64,000 nucleotides of DNA, from positions 297,441 through 361,440 of the forward strand of contig CAUYUJ010004536.1 of the NCBI GenBank assembly GCA_963575745.1. Reading direction: 5' to 3'. Under the pieces are notes generated by a model. That model had not been told where the DNA came from and did not search any database. It was given only the letters and a program-made list of their open reading frames with translations. Positions 8,432 to 15,444 of the stretch are shown here, one piece after another. Both the position numbers and the translations under genes were made by a program. Within the stretch, counting starts at the first letter, position 1. Every line of letters begins with the position of its first letter. Source of the DNA: Prorocentrum cordatum (lineage: Eukaryota; Sar; Dinophyceae; Prorocentrales; Prorocentraceae).

Positions 8432-11152
8432 CTATGTCTTGTTGCAGCAGCTAAAGCTGCGACCCGTCAGGGCCTTAGCGCGCCGCGGCACGGTGCGATC
8501 AGAGGGGAAGGGGGGGAGGAGAATTTTCGAGAGCATCAACGAACAGCGCAACCTGGTCCAAGTCGCAGAGGTCGTCGACGTCCGCGGCAGGGAAAAGGGG
8601 AGGGGGGGAGGCTGGGAGCCGTCCCAGACGATCCAGGAGGTGACCGCCAGGTCGCCTGCGCGTCGAAGGGCGTCGGCCCAGAAAACCCCTAGTGTTGCAA
8701 GACGGTCGGCTGCTTTATTGAGGCGACGACGCACAGCCTGCCATGTGAGGGTCCATCCGGCCTCGCTGGCTTGTTGTCTGAGGGCGAAATCCATCTGTTG
8801 TGCCAGGTGGAGCCGGCGATAGCGGCCAGTGCCGGCTCCGTGCCGGATAGCCGCTAGGTTGTCGCCAACCACCCGTACCCCTCGAAGCGTGGTGTCTAGG
8901 TGGGGGAGCAGGGCGAGGCCCGCTCTGCACCCGGAGGCCTCCGCTGTCTGCGCGTTGTCGCAGCCTGGAAGGGCAACGACGGCGACAGCGACAACGCGCG
9001 GGTAGCCGCGGTGCGGGTCGTGTCTCCGGAGGACAACGGCCGCGCCGGAGACCTGATCACCTTCCCCGACCCGGCGAGCCCCACCATCGAAGGTGAGCTC
9101 ATAGGGCCATTGGGCAGTGTCGGCAGCAGGGAGCGGGGAGTCTCCGACGGTGATCTCCTCGCCCGCCTCCATATCCCTGCTAGCTCTGAGCACCAGGGTA
9201 TGCAGGTCGCAGAGCCTGCAGTAGGTCTTGGTCCAGAGGGCACTGGGGGACCTGTCCGTCCTGGGGCAGGGGAACCAGCCCACCCCTGGTGGCATCCAGC
9301 TCGCCCTGCCGTCGCAAGTTTGGAGAACGGCGAGCCGGTCCCCGCTCCGCGCGGCCCTGATCGTGACAGGGAGGCGCCGGATTTCCCCCCCGGCGCGCGG
9401 AGCTTGTCTGCCGAGATGCGGTCCGGCAGCCCCATGAATGCGCAGCAGGTGTGGCCCTTGGGGATTGCAATGTTGACAGGGGTCCAGCATGGGGGCCCAG
9501 ACAGCGGTTTCATCCGCCGGTGCGGCAGGGGCCTGCCCTTCTTGCATGTCGTCGTCCTCATCATAGTCTTCCTGGAGGTCGGTATCAGGTACAGCGATTC
9601 CCTGGGCGATGAGTCTGGCAGCTTCGTCGGCACCGATGGGGGCGCAGTCCAGGTTCACGCAGTATCTGAAGGAGGTCTGGTGTAAAAGGCGGCAGACAAG
9701 TCTCTGGTGCTGACCCCTGGAGCATATCGCGGTGGGAAGGTCTCTGGGGTGGTCTGGGCCTCTAGCCTTTTCCCAGGCAAGGGCAGCGGCGGGGCACCAG
9801 CACCGCGCGTGCTCGGTGGTGGCTTCCCCCAGGCCGCAGAGAGGGCAGGCTCCGTAGAGTCCTTGTCGGATAGGAACGCTGATGCTGCTGAGTTGCCTTC
9901 TTCTCTCTGCAGCAAGTGGGCGCAGGTCCTCGGGCAACGCGTCGTCGCCAAGGAGGGGCCAGAGGGAGGCCTCTCCAGTCCAGGGCCCGAGGCACGAGTC
10001 GCACCAGGCCTGGCCGCGATCCCGTTGCCCGGCGGTGAGCCAAACTCTTTTGGCCGCCCTGCCGCAGCCGCACTGGTGGGGGATCCTGTCAGCGATGCTC
10101 CGTCGACGCGCGGACCCGGGTAGTCCGTTAGCCAGGACTCGTAGGACGTGATGCGCCTCGGTGAAGGAGGCACAGTGCCCAAGGAGGGACCATTCCGCGC
10201 CGTCTGTTTGAGCCCACCTTCGCTCGTGGCTGGTTGCGGAGAACCAACTGCTCACAACGTGCCCGTGGAGCTGCGTCCACGCCGCAACGTATACTACGCG
10301 CCCAAAGTAGCGAGCCCGGCGTCGCGGGGGCTCTCTCATAGCACGATTGAGGAGGTCGGCGGCCCCGGCGTCGGTCAGAACTTCGGAGCTGGGCCTGCGT
10401 GGTTCATCCCGCGGGGTGAATTCCCGTGCCCATTTAACAAGTCTGTTCCACCTTCTCCCTGCCCTGTGCCTCGCCTGCAGGGGTCCCCACAGGTCATCAA
10501 GGGCGTGCGCCCTGGCCGCAATCGCCCGTGAGGTGGCAACCGGGCACTTGGGGCAGCCATGGACTTGGAAGCGGATGCCCAGACCGGTGAGAATGTTGTC
10601 GGGGATCCAGGAGGCGGAGGCGAGACCGAGGGCGACCCGCAGGTGGGCCCGAAGTGCCCTTTCTTGCACGGTGTCCGGGAGGGAGTAGTGGGATGGGTAA
10701 GGGATGAGCGCGATGAGATAGGTGTTCCAGGCGAGGGCGGTTTTGGTGGGAGACATGCTTGCAAGGTGTAGGGCCATGGCTCGGTCCCGTAGCTTGGGGA
10801 GAGGTTTGCCCCAGGTGCCGGCGACGAGGGCGTCGAGTTGCCCTTTTGTCACTGTACCCCTGGGCGGTAAGCTTTCTCCTTCGGCGGCCCGAGATACGAC
10901 GCAGGCGCCGAGGTAGGGCCAATGGGGGCGAACAACGGACGAGCCAAAAGGGGTATAGTCCATGGTACGTCTCCACCACTCGTGGTTGCTGGCGGGGACC
11001 AGTGCCGTTTTAAAGTTGCAACTGCATGGGCAGCTCCAAGGAGTGCACTGTGCCGCGATTCCGGGGCCGCCTGCTCGCCTGATCATTTCCAGGATGAGCC
11101 CCGCCGGCAGGCCTGTAACTGTTGTAGTGGTGCCAGTGTCACTGAAATCCAC
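8432..11152 (-). CDS. RT C-terminal region, zinc knuckle and RNase H domain
   Basis: A 906-codon frame continuing the RT polypeptide. The first third is the thumb/connection region. CPLCGLGEATTEHARC (about residues 434-450) is a CCHC-type knuckle of the kind found between RT and RNase H in LINEs. A second Cys-rich patch (CQHC) lies near residue 550. The RNase H domain is complete: TFDGGAR (about residue 687, D), QTAEASG (about 732, E), VGDNLAA (about 760, D) and NKAADRLA (about 812, D). All four catalytic acids are therefore kept. The frame overlaps the RT ORF by 14 bp, and its sequence before the first start codon reads naturally from the RT, so the two are one protein divided by a frameshift near 11.27 kb. 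The last 60 or so residues are low in complexity. Confidence 0.88.
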   Translation of the reverse strand: MDFSDTGTTTTVTGLPAGLILEMIRRAGGPGIAAQCTPWSCPCSCNFKTALVPASNHEWWRRTMDYTPFGSSVVRPHWPYLGACVVSRAAEGESLPPRGTVTKGQLDALVAGTWGKPLPKLRDRAMALHLASMSPTKTALAWNTYLIALIPYPSHYSLPDTVQERALRAHLRVALGLASASWIPDNILTGLGIRFQVHGCPKCPVATSRAIAARAHALDDLWGPLQARHRAGRRWNRLVKWAREFTPRDEPRRPSSEVLTDAGAADLLNRAMREPPRRRARYFGRVVYVAAWTQLHGHVVSSWFSATSHERRWAQTDGAEWSLLGHCASFTEAHHVLRVLANGLPGSARRRSIADRIPHQCGCGRAAKRVWLTAGQRDRGQAWCDSCLGPWTGEASLWPLLGDDALPEDLRPLAAERRRQLSSISVPIRQGLYGACPLCGLGEATTEHARCWCPAAALAWEKARGPDHPRDLPTAICSRGQHQRLVCRLLHQTSFRYCVNLDCAPIGADEAARLIAQGIAVPDTDLQEDYDEDDDMQEGQAPAAPADETAVWAPMLDPCQHCNPQGPHLLRIHGAAGPHLGRQAPRAGGEIRRLPVTIRAARSGDRLAVLQTCDGRASWMPPGVGWFPCPRTDRSPSALWTKTYCRLCDLHTLVLRASRDMEAGEEITVGDSPLPAADTAQWPYELTFDGGARRVGEGDQVSGAAVVLRRHDPHRGYPRVVAVAVVALPGCDNAQTAEASGCRAGLALLPHLDTTLRGVRVVGDNLAAIRHGAGTGRYRRLHLAQQMDFALRQQASEAGWTLTWQAVRRRLNKAADRLATLGVFWADALRRAGDLAVTSWIVWDGSQPPPLPFSLPRTSTTSATWTRLRCSLMLSKILLPPFPSDRTVPRRAKALTGRSFSCCNKT

Positions 11153-13238
11153 AGGGGCAGTGTCCAGGTGCTGCCTGATGTTGATTCCGGATGGGGCTTC
11201 GATGCCCCTGCACTTGTGGGCTTCGACGAGGAGCCCTGCCGCTCTTGCGAGCCAGGGCAGAGCGATGCTGGCACGTAGATTGGGCGGTGGCGCCCAATAG
11301 GGCAGCCAGATCGCCCACGTACGTCGGATCGTCCGCCCCGGTGATGTCGGCCAGGACGCTGATGAGAGGGTCGTAACCCAGGCGCCAGAGGAGCGGGGAG
11401 GCCGCGCCTCCGATTCCGATGGACCGCAAGAGTTTCCTTATTCTGCTCTTGTACCTACCTTTACAGGTGCGCGCACTCCTGCTGCCGACGAGGCAATCCA
11501 CGGAGTGCAGGAGCCAGGTCAGGAATTGCCAACGCCTCGCCAGCAGCCCCATCCATTGCAAGGATATGCGCTCGAAGGCTTTGTTCTGATCGCAGAAGAG
11601 GACAGCGGTGCTCGGGGCAAGGCCTAGGTGCCTTGCGGCATCCAGTATATACCGGTCAACAGCTTCTTGGTGCGCGCCAAGCAGGGCGGCCCGCGAGGGC
11701 CCAGGTTCGGTGTCGGCGACAGGATCCAGGGCGAGGTGGTTGGTGGCGGTGGTGATGTTGGGACCGCATTGCCCTCCGCGCTTGGCAGCTTGATTGGGGC
11801 TAAGCCTGGGTTCGATCACGGGGCCGAGGCAGTCGGCTATGGTTGCTCCGTGCAGTCTTCGTAGGCAAGTGGGGAGCTGCAAGGGGCGCATGTCGTTGGG
11901 AAGCTCAGAGGCCGGTTTCTTGCCAATCCAGACCAGAAGGTCAACGGAGGGGCCTAGGACCAGGTCCAGGAGCTCTGGATTCAGCTCCGCGGCGTGCCGG
12001 GCCTGAGCGAGAAGTCCGGCAACAAAGCGCGCTCCGGGATGGTACAGCTCGTACGGCTCTCCGTCCACACCGGGGGCACTGCCGCTAGGTCCCAGGACGA
12101 GGGAGGCGATCCTGCCCCACTGCGGGCTGGGAGAGTGTGGGAAATGTCCGGTGTCCTTTTGCCTGAAGTACTCGTTTAGGATGCGGTCCGCTGCAAGGGG
12201 GAGGGGAGGGGCGGTTTGCCAGATCGGACTTCGGCTCCGCCATAGGACATCGTCGACTTCCTTCGTGCGCTCCTTCCAACTTCCGTCCTCGTCACGTACT
12301 CCGAGGATGGCATGTGTCCTGACGAAGATTTCTCGTCCCGTCCGGTAGTGGGAGGCGAGAGCGGGGCGCTCAACCCCGGGGCCCCTTTGCGCGGGAGTGA
12401 GGCGGGCGGCGCGTCTCTGCGCAGCGTCGTTGTCCCACCTTCGCAGCCAAAGGGCCGCCTGCTGAGGTGTCAAGTCGTTGCCGTCCCACTCATATTCAGC
12501 GAGCCAGGCCGCAAGCGCCCCCACCGGGCGCGTCGTGGAGTCCGATCTTACTGCTGCCGCGAGCAGGGCCCCTGGCCAGCGGTTGGTTTTGCTTCTGCGC
12601 CACTTCCTCCACCAGTCCTGTATGGCAGCGGACATGGCGTGGCGACCAAGAGAGAGAAGGGCGGGCAGAAGCGGGACGGTGTGATCATCACCCGGGTTAG
12701 GGGCCGGGGGCGGAGTGGAAGGTTCCTGCTCTCTTTCTCCTTCGCCGTCGTCGTTGTCACAGTGGCTGGCCGGGAACTGACCAGGGGTAGCCGGGCGGAC
12801 CCAGTCGGCGGGTTGTAGGAGGCCGGTCAGATCGACGTCCGGCAGCCCGAATGTGCGCTCGAGGAAGGAGTACAGAGTCCTTAATTCAGCGTGTGCCTCG
12901 CTAGGAAGTAGGCGTAGGTCGCCCGCACGAATGGTGTTGTCCCTGCGAGTTCTGGGGGCGCCCTGCGGCTCCATGTGCAGGATGGCGTGGTCGGAAACCG
13001 AGGGTTTCCAGGCCTTCCTGACTCCGTAGGCACCGAGCTGTCGAAAAGGGCACGCAACGATGTCGATCTGTGATTCATTGTCCGCGTCCACTCTGGTGGG
13101 CCCGTCACAGTGGCAGACGCTTGATCCAGTCAGCGAGAGCAGGTCGGCGAGGGCCGCAGCCTCGTCTGTTTCACCATCCCTGGGATTGTCAAGCTGGATG
13201 TTGACGTCCCCCCCCAGTATGTAGGGGTGTCGTCCCAC
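11139..13238 (-). CDS. Endonuclease C-terminal half and reverse transcriptase
   Basis: A 699-codon frame. It opens with GGDVNIQLDN (about residues 9-18), then SQIDIVA and SDHAIL, which are the C-terminal catalytic motifs of the EEP endonuclease begun in the preceding ORF. RT follows: APGVDGEPYELYH (about residue 387), RPLQLPTCLRRL (about 450), the motif A segment LFCDQNKAFERIS (about 547) and GIGGAASPLLWRL (about 610). Motif C reads YVGD at 11,310-11,321 where YxDD is expected, so the first catalytic aspartate is glycine (GGC for GAC). If real, this copy cannot polymerise. The last 50 residues are out of frame, and the RT continues in the next ORF. The fingers/palm layout matches non-LTR RTs, not LTR or YR elements. 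Confidence 0.88.
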   Translation of the reverse strand: MGRHPYILGGDVNIQLDNPRDGETDEAAALADLLSLTGSSVCHCDGPTRVDADNESQIDIVACPFRQLGAYGVRKAWKPSVSDHAILHMEPQGAPRTRRDNTIRAGDLRLLPSEAHAELRTLYSFLERTFGLPDVDLTGLLQPADWVRPATPGQFPASHCDNDDGEGEREQEPSTPPPAPNPGDDHTVPLLPALLSLGRHAMSAAIQDWWRKWRRSKTNRWPGALLAAAVRSDSTTRPVGALAAWLAEYEWDGNDLTPQQAALWLRRWDNDAAQRRAARLTPAQRGPGVERPALASHYRTGREIFVRTHAILGVRDEDGSWKERTKEVDDVLWRSRSPIWQTAPPLPLAADRILNEYFRQKDTGHFPHSPSPQWGRIASLVLGPSGSAPGVDGEPYELYHPGARFVAGLLAQARHAAELNPELLDLVLGPSVDLLVWIGKKPASELPNDMRPLQLPTCLRRLHGATIADCLGPVIEPRLSPNQAAKRGGQCGPNITTATNHLALDPVADTEPGPSRAALLGAHQEAVDRYILDAARHLGLAPSTAVLFCDQNKAFERISLQWMGLLARRWQFLTWLLHSVDCLVGSRSARTCKGRYKSRIRKLLRSIGIGGAASPLLWRLGYDPLISVLADITGADDPTYVGDLAALLGATAQSTCQHRSALARKSGRAPRRSPQVQGHRSPIRNQHQAAPGHCPCGFQ

Positions 13239-14251
13239 CTTTCGATGGCCTGTCTGATGGCCTCAATGGTTTCGGCTTTCCTGGAGGGTGGAAGGTACAC
13301 CGAGACCAGGCGGTAGGTGCTGTCACCTCGTCTGATGGTGGCTGCTACAGCGCATCCGGGGACGAGGTCTTCTGCCCGGAGGAGTGTGGTGCCGTGCGGA
13401 ATGATAATCGCCACTCCGCCGGCGCATCCCCCGGCTGGTTCACTGTAGGCTGGAGAGGCGACGAGCGTGCGAGCGTGAAACATGGTGGACCAGACGGCCG
13501 TTTCGTGTTCCGTCCAGTGGGTCTCCTGTATGAGTCCTATCCTCCCGTTGGTGGTCATCTGCGTTAAGAAAGCGTGTTTAAGCATGTTCTTATGAGCCGT
13601 CGTGCTTTTGAGGTGCCTAACGTTCCAGCAGCCCACTTTGAGCGAGCCGGCCTGTGTGGCGTTGGAGATGGCGTCGACCAGGGCACGAAGGGAGAGGTCC
13701 CCGCAGAGATCCGCCCAGGTGGGGTTGTTCCAGGGGGTGGAATGTACAAAGGCCCAGAGGGATCGCGGCCGCCGGACGGTGTAATCCCACCAGCCCTTTG
13801 GGCGTGAGTGGTTTAGAGAGCCCTCTCTGTTCTCAACCCCCTTCTTCCCCTTCGGGGAGGGGTTTACCCCTCCCCCTACCCCCTCCCCCTGGGCCTGGAG
13901 AGGGCGCCCCGCGGGTCGTTGGAGGGGTCTTTTTCGACTCCTGGGAAGGCTAAAATTCGACACCCCACACGAGGATTCTGGCCCCGACGGGGGGAGGCAG
14001 AAAAGTGCTCGCCCCATCTGTGATCGATCGCCCGAAAGATGGCCCCAAGATGCCTGCCAGACCCCTCCCAAAGAGCCCCAAGAGGGCCCAAGAGGCCTCC
14101 AAGAGGCCCCCAAGAGGCCCCCAAGATGCCCCCAAGATGCCCCCAAGAGGCCCCGAAAGGCTCCCCCGAGGCACCCAAGATGCTCCTGGAAGCCCCTGGG
14201 GCCGCCAAGAGGCCCCCAAGACGCCCCAAACGGCCTCCAAGAGGCTCCCAA
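13130..14251 (-). CDS. EEP-type endonuclease, N-terminal half
   Basis: A 373-codon frame; only about residues 115-345 look like genuine protein. The EEP fold starts at VGCWNVRHLKS (about residue 204, catalytic N), followed by LIQETHW (about 236, catalytic E), GGVAIIIP and LVSVYLPPS (about 305). The frame is then lost at a run of eight C at 13,209-13,216. With nine, the sequence would read straight into the GGDVN motif of the next ORF, so a one-base homopolymer deletion separates the halves. The first 110 or so residues are a translation of the GC-rich CAAGAGGCC repeat and should not be taken as coding; the true start is probably below 13.85 kb. The domain would nick target DNA to prime reverse transcription. 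Confidence 0.82.
   Translation of the reverse strand: MGASWRPFGASWGPLGGPRGFQEHLGCLGGAFRGLLGASWGHLGGLLGASWRPLGPSWGSLGGVWQASWGHLSGDRSQMGRALFCLPPSGPESSCGVSNFSLPRSRKRPLQRPAGRPLQAQGEGVGGGVNPSPKGKKGVENREGSLNHSRPKGWWDYTVRRPRSLWAFVHSTPWNNPTWADLCGDLSLRALVDAISNATQAGSLKVGCWNVRHLKSTTAHKNMLKHAFLTQMTTNGRIGLIQETHWTEHETAVWSTMFHARTLVASPAYSEPAGGCAGGVAIIIPHGTTLLRAEDLVPGCAVAATIRRGDSTYRLVSVYLPPSRKAETIEAIRQAIERWDDTPTYWGGTSTSSLTIPGMVKQTRLRPSPTCSR
13854..13875. repeat. Perfect 22-bp hairpin in a polypyrimidine tract
   Basis: GGGGAGGGGT and ACCCCTCCCC form ten-bp perfect arms around TT, inside a C-rich tract (13,837-13,905) just upstream of the endonuclease reading frame. It may mark the 5' untranslated region of the LINE. 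Confidence 0.6.
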
Positions 14252-14340
14252 GAGGCCCGAAGAGGCTCCCCCAAGGCACCCAAGACGCTCCTAGAAGCCC
14301 CTGGGGCCGCCAAGAGGCCCCCAAGACGCCCCAAAGGGGA
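14035..14340 (+). repeat. CAAGAGGCC-type GC-rich degenerate repeat
   Basis: A run of roughly 10-11-bp degenerate units of the form CCCCAAGAGGCC. The same family occurs at 30.06-30.25, 49.4-51.35 and 57.72-59.35 kb. Its minus-strand translation gives Gly-Ala-Ser-Trp-Gly-Pro-Leu patterns that create spurious ORFs. Confidence 0.85.
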
Positions 14341-14344
14341 CGAG

Positions 14345-14900
14345 GTGCCCGAACGCCTCACACCACGAGGAGCCCGAACGACTCACACCAGGACGAGGGG
14401 CCCGAACGACTCACACCACGAAGAGCCCGAACGACTCACACCAGGAGGAGGGGCCCGAACGACTCACACCAGGACGAGGCGCCCGAACGACTCACACCAC
14501 GAGGAGCCCGAACGACTCACACCAGGACGAGGGCCCCGAACGACTCACACCACGAGAGCCCGAACGACTCACACCAGGAGGAGGGGCCCGAACGACTCAC
14601 ACCAGGACGAGGGGCCCGAACAACTCACACCACGACTCACACCAGGACGAGAGCCCGAACGACTCACACCACGAAGAGCCCGAACGACTCACACCAGGAA
14701 GAAGGGCCCGAACGACTCACACCAGGACGAGAGGCCCGAACGACTCGAACCACGAGAAGCCCGAACGGCTCACACCAGGACGAGGGGCCCGAACGACTCA
14801 CACCACGAGGAGCCCGAACGACTCACACCAGGAAGAGGGGCCCGAAGGACTCACACAAGGACGATGGGGCCGAACGGCTCACACCGCGAGGGGCCCCAAC
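14345..14900 (+). repeat. Minisatellite with CGAACGACTCACACCA core
   Basis: About 20 copies of a unit of about 24-28 bp, each containing CCCGAACGACTCACACCA followed by either CGAGGAG or GGACGAGGGG. The alternation of the two tails gives a higher-order pattern. It separates the two halves of the giant block and has no coding potential. Confidence 0.9.
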
Positions 14901-14908
14901 GACTCCCA

Positions 14909-14911
14909 CCA

Positions 14912-14954
<43 letters not shown>

Positions 14955-15075
14955 TCGTCGTCGTCGTCGTCGACGTCGTCGTCGTCGTCGTCGCGGTTGT
15001 GGTCGTCGTCGTCGTTGCAGTCGATATCGTCGTCGTCGTCGGGTGCGTCGTCGTTGTTACGATCATCGCTGTGGT
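14909..15075 (+). repeat. (TCG)n microsatellite
   Basis: A long interrupted GTC/TCG triplet array that grades into T/G-richer triplets before 15,075. Confidence 0.9.
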
Positions 15076-15281
15076 CGTCGTCTTCGCTAAATCCCTCTTG
15101 CCTCCCACCGCTTTCTCTCCCTCCTCCTCCGCCTCGTCCTTCTCCCGCTCCCACCACAAGGATGATGTACAAGGAGGCGGGAGGAAGGAGGAGCAGGGGA
15201 GATGTGCGGGGGCAAGCGGACACACGCCTGAAAAACACGACTGTCGGCATGCTTCGCAAGAGTTGCTGTTTTGAGATGGGC
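15076..15281. other. Non-coding spacer
   Basis: C/T-rich, then A/G-rich sequence between the microsatellite and the 28-bp direct repeat. No gene or RNA is seen. Confidence 0.5.
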
Positions 15282-15309
15282 TGGTGGGGATACGCGAAGC
15301 GTGAAGAAT
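15282..15309 (+). repeat. 28-bp direct repeat, left copy (candidate target-site duplication)
   Basis: This 28-mer begins TGGTGGGGATACGCGAA and matches 28,788-28,815 at 26 of 28 positions. The two copies bracket the upstream half of the giant block. The last stop codon lies about 135 bp inside this copy. Confidence 0.8.
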
Positions 15310-15444
15310 TACTGTGCAGGGCAAGCGCGCGGCTCAGGGAGGAGCAGGCAAGTTGCCAGGCTCTGGTTCTCGCCCCCGGAACGAGATTCGCGAGCGGGGG
15401 AGACCCAAGGGCAAGATGAAGCGTCCCTGGGTCTTCAGGCGAGT

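Larger units (their letters stand above)
947..13900 (-). mobile_element. LINE-type retroelement (EN-RT-RNase H) with downstream SF1 helicase module
   Basis: Minus-strand frames give, in order, an exonuclease-endonuclease-phosphatase type endonuclease, a reverse transcriptase, an RNase H, a C2H2-like finger with an SF1 helicase, and two unknown proteins. Adjacent frames overlap or abut, with no intergenic space beyond about 120 bp. The EN-RT-RNase H order is that of I-clade-like non-LTR elements. A helicase downstream of RNase H is not part of the usual plan. It could be a captured domain, a second gene, or the start of a tandem neighbour. The upstream limit is uncertain: the EN frame runs into GC-rich repeats near 13.9-14.3 kb. 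The downstream limit is the last stop at 947 or beyond the window. Confidence 0.7.

Noticed and set aside
13950-14361. Minus-strand ORFs with Gly-Ala-Ser-Trp-Gly-Pro-Leu repeats (also at 30, 50-51 and 58-59 kb)
   Set aside because: They are translations of the CAAGAGGCC repeat, present in several frames and at many sites. No independent coding support.
14005-15274. Two long plus-strand ORFs (361 and 411 codons)
   Set aside because: They run through the minisatellite and the TCG microsatellite and consist of repeat translations.
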